The notes: generated by a model from the letters alone, not told the origin. A stretch of 33,521 nt of DNA from an uncultured Alistipes sp. (GCA_949283215.1 CASDSC010000165.1:1-33521), one strand, 5' to 3'; shown: positions 17,815-26,092, counted from the stretch's first letter. Numbers and translations are program-made.

Positions 17815-17845
17815 CAAAATAAATAAAAATGTGTGATTTAAACAA
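17815..17845 (-). promoter_or_regulatory. Candidate promoter for the glycosidase-like lipoprotein
   Basis: On the - strand, TTG (complement of 17843-17845), a 21-base spacer and TATTTTG (complement of 17815-17821) resemble the Bacteroidota promoter, with a -7 box one base shorter than consensus. The predicted leader is about 55-60 bases. Confidence 0.4.
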
Positions 17846-17988
17846 GCAAGACGGTGTGATATCATGTTGTCGGGGCCGATCCGCCGGGACGGCAGAAATA
17901 ATAGGATTAAAAAAGTAGAAGTTCGTCGACGATCTGGAATAATTTATGTATCTTGTTAGGACGAGTTTGATCAATACCTATAAAGATT

Positions 17989-19065
17989 ATGAGAAGAATC
18001 CTGTTGATAACCTTTTTTATTTTTACGATCCATTCTGTTTCGAATGTAGAAGCGTGTACGGGCATTACGCTCCGTTCAAAGGATGGAGCATGCATTGTAG
18101 CCCGGACCATCGAATGGGGCGGGAGCAATCTGAATAGTCGCTATGTCGTGGTGCCACGCGGATACACTCAGCGATCGTATGTTCCCGGCGGGATCGACGG
18201 GATGGAATTTACCGCACAATATGGTTACGTGGGGTTGGCTGTCGAAGAATCCGCGTTTGTGGCAGAAGGGCTCAACGAAGCCGGGCTCTCAGCCGGATTG
18301 TTTTACTTTCCCGGTTATGGGGAATACGAAGCGTATGATCCATCGGAAAAGGCGACGAGTATAGCCGATTTACAGTTGGTTCCGTGGATTTTGGGACAAT
18401 GTGCAACAGTTGATGAAGTGAAGGAGGCGATCAGTCAGGTACATGTTGTTTCGATAGATCCTCGGGCATCGACCGTCCACTGGCGTTTCACCGATGTAAG
18501 CGGCCGCCAGATCGTATTGGAAATCATTGATCGACAATTGGTTTTTTACGAGAATCCTCTGGGGGTATTGACTAATTCTCCGGATTTTGACTGGCAGTTG
18601 ACCAATTTGAATAACTATGTCAATCTTTATTCGGGTTCGGCACCATCTCAACCGTTCGGCAGTATGACATTGTCATCGTTCGGCGCAGGTAGCGGTTTTC
18701 TGGGGCTACCCGGCGACGTGACTCCCCCGTCGCGTTTTGTACGTGCCGCATTTTACCAGACGACGGCACCACAACAGGATTCAGCCTTGCTGACTGTCCT
18801 TCAGTGTTTCCAGATACTGAACAATTTTGACATACCGATAGGTGTTGAATTCAGCCGTGATCAAACGCCCACAGACATTCCGAGTGCTACGCAATGGACA
18901 TCGGCAACAAATATGCGGGATCGTATTCTGTATTACAGGACAATGGACAACAGTGCCATCCGTAGTTTTGATCTGCGCACGATCGACTTTTCGCGGGTCA
19001 AATATCAGGAACATCCGCTGGATGATGTGCGTCGCCAACCTGTATTACCCATTGTGATCCAATGA
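17989..19065 (+). CDS. Choloylglycine hydrolase / penicillin V acylase family enzyme (Ntn hydrolase)
   Basis: Exported linear-amide C-N hydrolase of 358 aa. A signal peptide ends at VEA, and cleavage would expose Cys23 (CTGITLRSKDG) as the N-terminal nucleophile. Offsetting bile salt hydrolase numbering by 21 places Arg39 at the Arg18 position, Asn196 (LTNSP) at Asn175 and Arg249 at Arg228. The Asp21 position is Glu42. The residue 82 region reads GLFYFPGYG, with aromatics instead of the Asn of Gram-positive bile salt hydrolases. This fits the Gram-negative periplasmic branch, which contains both bile salt hydrolases and penicillin V or acyl-homoserine-lactone acylases. Substrate therefore cannot be fixed. 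It is a single gene with its own terminator. Confidence 0.9.
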   Translation: MRRILLITFFIFTIHSVSNVEACTGITLRSKDGACIVARTIEWGGSNLNSRYVVVPRGYTQRSYVPGGIDGMEFTAQYGYVGLAVEESAFVAEGLNEAGLSAGLFYFPGYGEYEAYDPSEKATSIADLQLVPWILGQCATVDEVKEAISQVHVVSIDPRASTVHWRFTDVSGRQIVLEIIDRQLVFYENPLGVLTNSPDFDWQLTNLNNYVNLYSGSAPSQPFGSMTLSSFGAGSGFLGLPGDVTPPSRFVRAAFYQTTAPQQDSALLTVLQCFQILNNFDIPIGVEFSRDQTPTDIPSATQWTSATNMRDRILYYRTMDNSAIRSFDLRTIDFSRVKYQEHPLDDVRRQPVLPIVIQ

Positions 19066-19467
19066 TCCGATCCTTGAAGAATCATTCAGAAAGCAGATTC
19101 TACAGTGTCTTGTAGGGTTAAATTTCCCGGACATTTGTTCGCCTAATTTATTCAGCGACTCTATTTTTAACCGGTCTGTGCCATCCATAGACCGGTTTTT
19201 GTTTCGATCGTCGGTCCGTTTCTTGCAAATCACATCTCTGTATACATTACAAGCTAAACCTATCTGCATCAATCTTTGTCCCTCAATGTTCCCCACCACC
19301 TTTCCCGCATATTACCGGAACAGTTTTGCCAACATAAAGCGTAAATCGTGCGGAGACATGCCAATGATCGAAAATAATCGCTATTTTTAGGGTCGAATTT
19401 ATGTGCGGGATCATGTTTGCAATAGATGCTATTTTGCGACAGAATCCCGCCTGCAACACGAAATTTC
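19066..19467. other. Intergenic region between acylase gene and yggS
   Basis: About 400 bases without a supported gene. It holds the terminator at 19169-19201. Just before yggS there is a TATTTTG box (19430-19436) that could be a degenerate -7 element, though no TTG sits at the right distance. The rest shows nothing I can name. Confidence 0.5.
19169..19201 (+). terminator. Intrinsic terminator after the acylase gene
   Basis: A 12-bp stem (19169-19180 with 19186-19197, one G-T pair), CCATC loop, then TTTTGTTTC. It lies about 100 bases after the stop codon. Confidence 0.8.
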
Positions 19468-20148
19468 ATGTCCGTACAAACCAACTTAACAGCAATACGT
19501 AATTCATTGCCGGCTACGGTAACGTTGGTAGCCGTATCGAAGACCCATCCGGTCGAGGCGATCCAAGCCGCGTATGAGGCCGGTCAACGTATATTCGGAG
19601 AGAACCGTCCCCAGGAGATGGCGGCCAAACAGTCCGTCTTGCCATCCGACATACGATGGCATATGATTGGGCACCTACAGACGAACAAAGTACGGCTTAT
19701 AGCTCCGTTTGTTGATATGATCCATTCTGTGGATTCAGAGCGTCTGTGGCAGACGATTGACCGGGAAGCGGCCCGCATCGGCCGGACGATCGACATTCTA
19801 CTCGAACTGCATATAGCCCGCGAAGAGAGCAAACACGGGTGGAACGGGGAAGAACTGACCGCATGGCTTGATACGGACACGTATCGCGAATTTACCCATA
19901 CACGGGTCCGTGGACTGATGGGAATGGCCAGCTATGTTGACGACCGAGATCAGATTTCCGAGGAGTTTCGGGGATTGAAGGCGTTATTTGATCATTTGCG
20001 CCAGACACGTTTCGGTTCGGAATTTGATACTCTATCGATGGGCATGAGTGGCGATTACCGGATAGCCGTAGATTGCGGGTCTACCATGGTGCGCATTGGC
20101 AGTTCGATTTTTGGTTCTCGTTCATATCCAATAGATTCACAACAATAA
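19468..20148 (+). CDS. yggS: YggS/PROSC family pyridoxal phosphate homeostasis protein
   Basis: PLP-binding alanine-racemase-fold protein (226 aa), known in the family to buffer free pyridoxal 5'-phosphate rather than to catalyse a defined reaction. The PLP lysine is Lys25 in VAVSKTHP. Other family signatures are FGENRPQE, WHMIGHLQTNK, GLMGMASY and the phosphate-binding LSMGMSGDYRIAV together with TMVRIGSSIFG. An in-frame upstream start (19426) would add 14 residues; ATG at 19468 (MSVQTN) is preferred because the family normally starts about 20 residues before this lysine. The flavoprotein gene downstream begins 11 bases after the stop, so they are likely co-transcribed. Confidence 0.93.
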   Translation: MSVQTNLTAIRNSLPATVTLVAVSKTHPVEAIQAAYEAGQRIFGENRPQEMAAKQSVLPSDIRWHMIGHLQTNKVRLIAPFVDMIHSVDSERLWQTIDREAARIGRTIDILLELHIAREESKHGWNGEELTAWLDTDTYREFTHTRVRGLMGMASYVDDRDQISEEFRGLKALFDHLRQTRFGSEFDTLSMGMSGDYRIAVDCGSTMVRIGSSIFGSRSYPIDSQQ

Positions 20149-20159
20149 AATACAATGAT

Positions 20160-21143
20160 ATGATTGATTTACATGTCAACTATTTAGGGCTTGAGCTTCG
20201 TAACCCGATTATCGTGAGCAGTTCCCCATTCACTTCGACGGTTGATAAGATCGTTCGCTTGGAGGAACATGGAGCAGGTGCCGTTGTACTGAAATCTGTT
20301 TTCGAGGAACAGTTGCTTGGCGAGACAGCCTTTCTCGAACGTTATCACGACTATCCTGAAGCAGCGGATTATTTGAGTTCCTATCTGCGCAGCGATTATG
20401 TCGGGAATTACCTCAATATGATCAGTGAGGCCAAACGTCGCACCACACTTCCGATCATTGCGAGCATCAACTGCATCACGGGAGGAGAATGGATTGAGTT
20501 TGCCCGTCGAATCGAACAAGCGGGAGCCGATGCACTTGAATTGAATATATTTTTATTGCCGACCGACAAAGACTTGGATACCGATGCAATTGAGCGCCAT
20601 TATCTCGACATTGTCAACAAGGTCACATCAGCTGTTAGCTTTCCGGTTTCGGTCAAATTAGGCATTCGGTTTACAAACATATTGTCGATCGTCAAGGAAA
20701 TCTATTATCGGCATGGGAAAGGCGTTGTTCTTTATAATCGGTTCTACGAACCGGATATCAATATCGACAACATGACTCTTGTGGAAGGAGATACATTCAG
20801 TATGTCCGGAGAATTGCGCAACAGTCTTCGCTGGATAGGTCTTACATCCGCCCAGGTTCCATTGATAGACCTGTCGGTTTCAACAGGTATCCACACAGGC
20901 GAAGATGCGGTCAAAGCGATTTTGGCCGGGGCCAAAACGGTCCAGGTGTGCACGGCCCTGTACAAACAAGGACTCGGAGCCATCGGAGACATGAAGGCCT
21001 TCATTTCAGAGTGGATGCAACAACACACATTTGAACGCGTGAGCGATTTTTGCGGTAAGCTCAATTTTGCGAGTGCAGCCGACACAACGCTATACGAGCG
21101 TGTACAATACATGCGTTATTTCCCGAAGGAACCGGTCATGTAG
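20160..21143 (+). CDS. Dihydroorotate dehydrogenase-like flavoprotein
   Basis: FMN-binding TIM-barrel protein (327 aa) of the dihydroorotate/dihydropyrimidine dehydrogenase superfamily. The start MIDLHVNYLGLELRNPIIVS, the strand INCITGGEWIEFARRIEQAG with ADALELNI, SVKLGIRFTN (Lys for FMN) and GAKTVQVCTALYKQG near the end are the class 1-like landmarks. It belongs to the 'dihydroorotate dehydrogenase-like' group that many Bacteroidota carry in addition to a true PyrD, so a role in pyrimidine synthesis is not assured. A GTG-initiated extension to 20073 would overlap yggS and has no family resemblance; ATG at 20160 is chosen. The stop is followed by a strong terminator. Confidence 0.85.
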   Translation: MIDLHVNYLGLELRNPIIVSSSPFTSTVDKIVRLEEHGAGAVVLKSVFEEQLLGETAFLERYHDYPEAADYLSSYLRSDYVGNYLNMISEAKRRTTLPIIASINCITGGEWIEFARRIEQAGADALELNIFLLPTDKDLDTDAIERHYLDIVNKVTSAVSFPVSVKLGIRFTNILSIVKEIYYRHGKGVVLYNRFYEPDINIDNMTLVEGDTFSMSGELRNSLRWIGLTSAQVPLIDLSVSTGIHTGEDAVKAILAGAKTVQVCTALYKQGLGAIGDMKAFISEWMQQHTFERVSDFCGKLNFASAADTTLYERVQYMRYFPKEPVM

Positions 21144-21196
21144 ATCAAGGATTTGAGAGTTTCCGATTACACCTCATGTTAAAGGAGATCTCAACC

Positions 21197-21243
21197 AAAA
21201 GAATTTGGGGATACCTTGATGGGTATCCCCGAATTCTTTTTTT
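21197..21243. terminator. Bidirectional terminator between convergent operons
   Basis: A 19-bp stem with one T-G pair (21197-21215 with 21222-21240), a 6-base loop, and T7 ending at 21243 on the + strand. The other side begins with AAAA within the stem, giving a TTTT tail on the - strand. It lies between the flavoprotein and the DUF3109 gene and can serve both. Confidence 0.88.
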
Positions 21244-21323
21244 AGGAATGTAGCGACGAATGCTATGGGATCCACATCCTCCCCTATTCTCATATTAGAT
21301 TATTTGGCTTGTGGCGCATGGAT

Positions 21324-21911
21324 TCAGAGGTCTGAATTACCTTCCGTTTTAAGATATTGTTCGGCTTGTTCGAGCGCTTCGAAGAATTCAGCCCCGAATC
21401 GTCTGATGATCGGTTCCCGGAGCATTCGATAGACCGGTACGCCACATTTTGCTCCTTTCGCGCACGCAGGCTGACATACATCCCAGCGGTGGTAATTCAA
21501 CCCGAGCGTCCCGTTTCCGAACCGGACAACTCGGATCGGGTACAGATGACATGATATCGGTTTCTTGAATTGGGTTTTACCTTCATTGTATGCCCGTTCA
21601 ATCGCACAAAGAGTTACCCCGTTCTCCTCGAATGAATAGGCACACTCCGCACCGTTGATCAATGTGGTTGTACACTCCCCCTCCTCATCCATTACCATAA
21701 AACCGTTTTGCTCGACCGCCTGGATTCCCTCAGGTTTCATGTAGGGTTTGTACGCCTCAAACTCCTCTTCGAGTCTATCTACTTCGTCGTCTTCGAGAGG
21801 AGCCCCCGCATTTCCTTCGACACAACAAATACCTTTACACGCATCAAGGTCGCAGCAAAAGGGTTCGGTCAGCAAATCCGTACTGACAATCTTATCGTCG
21901 ATCTGTATCAT
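21324..21911 (-). CDS. DUF3109 family cysteine-rich protein
   Basis: A 195-residue protein of unknown function with 12 cysteines. They are arranged as FCCDLDACKGICC near the N-terminus, then GECTTTL, GAECAY, LCAIE, SCHLYP and VCQPACAKGAKC. The first cluster resembles YkgJ-type CxxCxxCC metal or Fe-S sites. The ATG at 21911 (MIQIDDKIVS) matches the family's usual beginning; a GTG at 21923 would add four residues. It begins 17 bases after the gamma subunit gene of the oxidoreductase and is therefore the last gene of that operon. A role in maturation, electron transfer or protection of the Fe-S enzyme is only an inference from position and cysteines. Confidence 0.85.
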   Translation of the reverse strand: MIQIDDKIVSTDLLTEPFCCDLDACKGICCVEGNAGAPLEDDEVDRLEEEFEAYKPYMKPEGIQAVEQNGFMVMDEEGECTTTLINGAECAYSFEENGVTLCAIERAYNEGKTQFKKPISCHLYPIRVVRFGNGTLGLNYHRWDVCQPACAKGAKCGVPVYRMLREPIIRRFGAEFFEALEQAEQYLKTEGNSDL

Positions 21912-21928
21912 AATACTAGACACTGGAC

Positions 21929-22474
21929 TTAATTTTCTTTTCTGATCAGTTCCATACCTTTTTTCAGTGCCTGTTCATTTGCAGGCAAGGTGTGATGCAA
22001 TCTTTCGGGAAGGGACTTTTCAAGACCACGCATTGCATTTTCAATCGTCACAACGGGTCTGACTTTGAGGTATCCTCCGAGAATCATTGTGTTAAACACG
22101 CGCAGGTTTCCTTCCCGAGCGGCTTCCGCCGTGGCATCGATCGCATAGATATCGATATCCGATCTGTGCGGAGGGTGTATGATGCCATTCGGATCGTAAA
22201 TCAACCGCCCCCCGGGCTTAACACGTTCTTCAAATTTGTTCAGACTTTGCTGATTCAGGATGATGGCCGTATCGTATTGGTGCACGATGGGCGAACTGAC
22301 AGGGCCGTCGCTGATGATGACGGTCACATTTGCTGTACCGCCGCGCATTTCCGGGCCATACGAAGGCATCCAGCTCACTTCGAAGCCTTGCATGACCCCC
22401 GAGTATGCCAGGATTTTACCCATCGACAGCACGCCTTGCCCGCCGAAACCGGCTATGATCAACTCCTCTTTCAT
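21929..22474 (-). CDS. 2-oxoacid:ferredoxin oxidoreductase, gamma subunit
   Basis: Gamma subunit (181 aa) of the pyruvate/2-ketoisovalerate/2-oxoglutarate:ferredoxin oxidoreductase superfamily; it contributes to CoA binding at the subunit interface. The N-terminal IIAGFGGQGVLSMGKILAY and the following GMPSYGPEMRGG-like stretch (here WMPSYGPEMRGGTANV) are diagnostic. The longer open frame to 22582 overlaps the beta subunit gene; ATG at 22474 (MKEELIIAG) is the natural start, 23 bases after the beta stop. It is the fourth gene of the operon ferredoxin-alpha-beta-gamma-DUF3109. Confidence 0.92.
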   Translation of the reverse strand: MKEELIIAGFGGQGVLSMGKILAYSGVMQGFEVSWMPSYGPEMRGGTANVTVIISDGPVSSPIVHQYDTAIILNQQSLNKFEERVKPGGRLIYDPNGIIHPPHRSDIDIYAIDATAEAAREGNLRVFNTMILGGYLKVRPVVTIENAMRGLEKSLPERLHHTLPANEQALKKGMELIRKEN

Positions 22475-22497
22475 TGTTTCATTTCGTTTTTTGAGAC

Positions 22498-23259
22498 TTA
22501 GCCTTTGATGTCGCCCAGGGGGTAAACCGGGAACATATTCTCCTCCATCCATTGGTTTGCAGCGGTAGGGCTCATTTTCCAACCGCTGTTGCAGGTTGCG
22601 ACCATTTCGACGAACGAGAGCCCTTTCCCCTCCATGGAGTTTTCAAAAGCCTTACGAATTGCTTTTTTTGCACGGCGAACATTGGCCGCAGTGTGTACAC
22701 TTTGGCGGGTCACATAGCACACTCCGGGTAGATGCGCCAACATATCGCTGACCACGAACGGGTAACCGTGCAGTTTCGGGTCACGGCCATCGGGCGTGGT
22801 CATGGTCTTCATGCCGACGAGGGTCGTTGGAGCCATCTGACCGCCGGTCATGCCGTAAATGGCGTTGTTGACATAAATGATTGTGATGTTTTCACCACGG
22901 TTGCATGCGTGAATAGTTTCCCCTGTACCGATTGCAGCGAGGTCGCCGTCGCCTTGGTATGTAAATACGAGCCGGTCGGGATTGAGTCGTTTCATTGCCG
23001 AAGCGGCAGCAGCCGCCCGACCGTGGGCAGCCTGCACCCAATCGATGTCGATATAGTTGTAAGCCAGGACCGAGCATCCCACGGGTGAAAGGCCGATCGC
23101 ACGTTCCTGCAGACCCAGTTCATCGATTGCTTCCGCGATGATTTTATGAATGGTACCGTGGCTGCATCCCGGGCAGAAATGCATGGGGGCATCGGTCAGA
23201 ACGGGAGATTTCCCGTACACCAGATTTTCGGGTTTGATTTCCACTTCGAATTGAGCCAT
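22498..23259 (-). CDS. vorA: 2-oxoacid:ferredoxin oxidoreductase, beta (thiamine-PP) subunit
   Basis: Beta subunit of 253 aa that carries thiamine diphosphate. HFCPGCSHGTIHK (Cys29 and Cys32) is the family start signature. YQGDGDLAAIG (residues 101-111) followed by NITIIYVNNAIYGMTGGQ is the Mg-TPP motif GDGD...N. It lacks the long C-terminal extension of pyruvate oxidoreductases. It decarboxylates a 2-oxoacid with CoA and reduces ferredoxin; the set of separate subunits is like VOR/KOR. It starts 2 bases after the alpha subunit stop. The substrate could be branched-chain 2-oxoacids or 2-oxoglutarate. Confidence 0.9.
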   Translation of the reverse strand: MAQFEVEIKPENLVYGKSPVLTDAPMHFCPGCSHGTIHKIIAEAIDELGLQERAIGLSPVGCSVLAYNYIDIDWVQAAHGRAAAAASAMKRLNPDRLVFTYQGDGDLAAIGTGETIHACNRGENITIIYVNNAIYGMTGGQMAPTTLVGMKTMTTPDGRDPKLHGYPFVVSDMLAHLPGVCYVTRQSVHTAANVRRAKKAIRKAFENSMEGKGLSFVEMVATCNSGWKMSPTAANQWMEENMFPVYPLGDIKG

Positions 23260-23261
23260 CG

Positions 23262-24353
23262 TTATTTGATTTTATCGATTAATTTTGATTTCAAGGCGTT
23301 GTACACTTCGTCAGGAGAATGGATTGCACCGCCGCAACGGCCATAATGTTCAGCGGGCACATTTCTTCCGGCCCATAATCTCACATCTTCGACCAGTTGT
23401 CCCATACTCATCTCGACAGCCAAAAATCCCTTGACTCGTTCAGCGAGACGGGCAATCACATCACCGGGAAACGGATAGAGAGTGATCGGACGGAACAAAC
23501 CGACCTTGAATCCCTCTTCGCGCGCCATTTCCATAACGCGCCGGCAGATTCGTGCTGACGATCCGTAAGCCACCAGCACAAAATCGGCATCCTCGCATTC
23601 GAAGGTTTCGTATCGCACTTCGTCCTGTTCGATTCGAGCGTATTTTGCGGCCAATATATGGTTGAAAGCCTCCTGAATGTCGGGATCGAGTTCGACCGAA
23701 GTTACGATATTACGGGGTCTTCCGCCGACCCGTCCGGTTGCGGCCCAGGAGCCGCATTCACGTTGAATAGACTCGTCGTCGACTCGAGGTTTTCCTTCGG
23801 AAAGTTCGACCTTTTCCATCATCTGACCGATCACACCATCCGCGAGCACCATGACGGGATTGAGGTATTTGAATGTGAGGTCGAAAGCGAGTTGCGTAAA
23901 GTCATACATTTCCTGTACCGAAGCGGGGGCGAGCACGATCATGTGGAAATCGCCATGACCTCCGGCTTTTACGGCTTGGAAATAGTCGCTTTGAGCGGGT
24001 TGAATGGTCCCCAGCCCGGGGCCCCCGCGCGACACATTGACCACGACACAAGGCAGTTCAGCTCCCGCCAGATAGCTCAGTCCTTCGGACATCAGACTGA
24101 TTCCGGGGCTAGACGAGGAGGTCATTACGCGCTTACCGGTAGCGGCTCCACCATACACCATGTTAATGGCTGCCGTTTCGCTTTCGGCCTGCAATACGAC
24201 CATTCCGGTTGTTTCCCAAGGTTTTTGACTCATCAGAGTTTCCAATATCTCCGATTGGGGAGTAATCGGATATCCAAAATAGCCATCGCATCCGCAACGT
24301 ATGGCGGCCATGGCCACAGCCTCGTTTCCTTTCAACAGTTTTATCTCTTTCAT
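23262..24353 (-). CDS. vorB: 2-oxoacid:ferredoxin oxidoreductase, alpha subunit (VorB-like)
   Basis: Alpha subunit of 363 aa. MKEIKLLKGNEAVAMAAIRC followed by GCDGYFGYPITPQSEI is the standard beginning, with the GYPITP loop that contacts TPP. TSSSSPGISLMSEG and VNVSRGGPGLGT follow at about residues 75-115. The C-terminal transketolase-like part has VAYGSSARICR and FRPITLYPFPGD. The size and the short ferredoxin partner fit the branched-chain (3-methyl-2-oxobutanoate) type annotated as VorB; a 2-oxoglutarate specificity is not excluded. A longer frame to 24443 would overlap the ferredoxin gene; ATG at 24353 is chosen, 10 bases after the ferredoxin stop. Confidence 0.9.
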   Translation of the reverse strand: MKEIKLLKGNEAVAMAAIRCGCDGYFGYPITPQSEILETLMSQKPWETTGMVVLQAESETAAINMVYGGAATGKRVMTSSSSPGISLMSEGLSYLAGAELPCVVVNVSRGGPGLGTIQPAQSDYFQAVKAGGHGDFHMIVLAPASVQEMYDFTQLAFDLTFKYLNPVMVLADGVIGQMMEKVELSEGKPRVDDESIQRECGSWAATGRVGGRPRNIVTSVELDPDIQEAFNHILAAKYARIEQDEVRYETFECEDADFVLVAYGSSARICRRVMEMAREEGFKVGLFRPITLYPFPGDVIARLAERVKGFLAVEMSMGQLVEDVRLWAGRNVPAEHYGRCGGAIHSPDEVYNALKSKLIDKIK

Positions 24354-24363
24354 GCGGATTTGG

Positions 24364-24597
24364 TTAAGCGTTCGGATTTTTTTGTCGATACACGGTAATG
24401 CAACTATCGGGGCATACGATAGCACAACTGGCACAACCCACACATTTGTCGGGCTCCGCCATCATGCAGTAGTGATACCCCATACTGTTCACGTCATCGG
24501 CCAGAGCAATCACCTTGACGGGACAGGCTACGACACAGACGCCGCAACCTTTGCATCGTTCCCGGTCGATGACCAGAGTTCCCTGTATTTTTGCCAT
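24364..24597 (-). CDS. 4Fe-4S dicluster ferredoxin, delta subunit of the oxidoreductase
   Basis: A 77-residue protein with two 4Fe-4S binding motifs: CKGCGVCVVACP (residues about 17-28) and CVGCASCAIVCP (about 54-65), both CxxCxxCxxxCP. It is the electron-accepting delta subunit and first gene of the oxidoreductase operon. The alpha subunit gene starts 10 bases downstream. A TATATTTG box lies about 25 bases before its ATG, so the transcript leader would be short. Confidence 0.93.
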   Translation of the reverse strand: MAKIQGTLVIDRERCKGCGVCVVACPVKVIALADDVNSMGYHYCMMAEPDKCVGCASCAIVCPDSCITVYRQKNPNA

Positions 24598-24913
24598 GTA
24601 AAATTTTCATTTGGTTTAAGACAAATATAACGAAAAAACGGATACGTTTTAACGCGAACTTGCCACAAGAGTACGATATCCAATTTGCCATATTAGGGGG
24701 CCAAAACGAACTTATTCAAACGGATGGAAGTAGAGGTTCCTCCGACCCGAACCGTCCTCAATACGTTATCTGACGGTACTCCTCCTCCTGACATTAGAGT
24801 GCAAACGGGAGGAGTTAAAAGGCTTCAAGAGAGGCAACAAGTCGGTTGCCATTAGGATTTCTCCACAATTTTCACCAAATTTACACACGTTTTTAGATTT
24901 TAATACGACTGCC
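24598..24913. other. Divergent, structured intergenic region
   Basis: 316 bases between the oxidoreductase operon and the peptidase gene. It contains the - strand -7 box (24622-24629) and three possible stem-loops on the + strand: GGTTC/GAACC (24735-24753), ACTCCTCC/GGAGGAGT (24778-24815) and GGCAAC/GTTGCC (24833-24850). No gene is supported. The hairpins may form a leader RNA for the peptidase. Confidence 0.45.
24622..24629 (-). promoter_or_regulatory. Candidate -7 box for the oxidoreductase operon
   Basis: On the - strand the sequence TATATTTG is an exact TAnnTTTG match. No TTG occurs at the expected 19-21 base distance, so the -33 element is weak or absent. The predicted leader to the ferredoxin ATG is about 18 bases. 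Confidence 0.5.
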
Positions 24914-25990
24914 GTGTCTTGTTCTTTACCTCAAATTTTCAAAGTCAGCTTTGTTGTATTGGCTTTTATGACCGCATGGCCTGTTGATGCACAACGCAGC
25001 CGCACACGCACCTATACCCCCCCGAAGCTGGAAGATCTGCCCCAACGGCCGATCGACACCTTGGCTACGGATGATCCGGACACGCGAATAGTTTTGTTCA
25101 GCAATAATACGTGGAAATATCTCCTTGCCAATACAGAGCGATATGATGAACTGGCAGTATATCGCGAACATTGGGACACCTCTCAGGTATTTGCCTATAA
25201 ATCGATCGAATTGTCGGATTTGCCACCCGTAGTGGATATCAATCTGATCCAGAATCTGGAGGATTATAAAGCGCCGATCGTAGGTCGTATATTTTCGAAA
25301 TACGGCAAACGGGGTCGTCGCAACCATAATGGGGTCGATATACCGCTAAGCATTGGGGAACCGATCTACGCTGCCTTCGAGGGGAAGGTTCGTTATGCCA
25401 AATTCAATACCGGAGGTTTCGGAAACCTGGTGATAATCCGGCACAAAAATGGATTGGAGACTTGGTATGCTCACCTTTCGAAGCTCAATGTCGACTACAA
25501 CCAATATGTCAAAGCGGGTCAGGTGATCGGATTCGGAGGTTCGACGGGGCGTAGCCGCGGGCCCCATCTGCATTTCGAGATGCGCTATTGCGACCAGACG
25601 TTCGATCCGGAATTCATTATCGATTTTGAGACGGGGAATCTGCGGTATCAAACCTTTGCCCTTGAGAAGTCATTTTTCAATATTCATTCCCGAGCCACAG
25701 ACCAACTTGAAGAGGAGGATGATTTTGAATTCCCGATGTTGACCGAGAATTTACCGGATACCGTAACATCAGAAGACCTGCTCGAGCATATAGCACAGTC
25801 ACAGCAGCCGAAAAAGACCGACGGGGTTGAGATATCGCAAGGCGATGCCGTGTATCACGTCATTAAACAAGGAGATATTTTAGGTCGTATCGCGCAACGG
25901 TACGGGGTGTCGATACGCCAAATCTGCCAGCTCAACAACATTACACCGGAAACGATCTTGCGCATCGGTAGGAAATTGCGCATCCGTTAA
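24914..25990 (+). CDS. M23 peptidase with C-terminal LysM domain (secreted)
   Basis: Cell-wall endopeptidase of 358 aa. A signal sequence (residues 1-26, FKVSFVVLAFMTAWPVDA) precedes a linker. A LytM/M23 domain spans about 122-235, with zinc ligands His138 and Asp142 (HNGVDIP) and His220 in GPHLHFE; the catalytic His187 is in YAHLS. The LysM domain is at about 313-358 (YHVIKQGDILGRIAQRYGVS), which binds glycan strands. All active-site residues are present, so it should cut peptide cross-links during growth or division. The start is GTG at 24914: the next ATG (24968) would remove most of the signal peptide. TAGATTTT upstream is one base off the -7 consensus. Confidence 0.9.
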   Translation: MSCSLPQIFKVSFVVLAFMTAWPVDAQRSRTRTYTPPKLEDLPQRPIDTLATDDPDTRIVLFSNNTWKYLLANTERYDELAVYREHWDTSQVFAYKSIELSDLPPVVDINLIQNLEDYKAPIVGRIFSKYGKRGRRNHNGVDIPLSIGEPIYAAFEGKVRYAKFNTGGFGNLVIIRHKNGLETWYAHLSKLNVDYNQYVKAGQVIGFGGSTGRSRGPHLHFEMRYCDQTFDPEFIIDFETGNLRYQTFALEKSFFNIHSRATDQLEEEDDFEFPMLTENLPDTVTSEDLLEHIAQSQQPKKTDGVEISQGDAVYHVIKQGDILGRIAQRYGVSIRQICQLNNITPETILRIGRKLRIR

Positions 25991-26058
25991 TAAGTTTTGG
26001 TTGTCCCCTGACATTTCTTAGGGGTAATCCATAACCCCGTACAAATTCCGATAAAAAA

Positions 26059-26092
26059 TAAGCAGTCCGATACATTGTTATCGGACTGCTTA
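26059..26092. terminator. Hairpin downstream of the peptidase gene
   Basis: A perfect 14-bp stem (26059-26072 with 26079-26092) and 6-base loop, about 70 bases after the peptidase stop. The + strand has no T tract after it, but the - strand continues as ATTTTTTATC, so the stem may also stop transcripts coming from the ser operon. Confidence 0.7.

Noticed and set aside
22475-22582. N-terminal extension of the gamma subunit
   Set aside because: It overlaps the beta subunit gene and has no family resemblance before MKEELIIAG.
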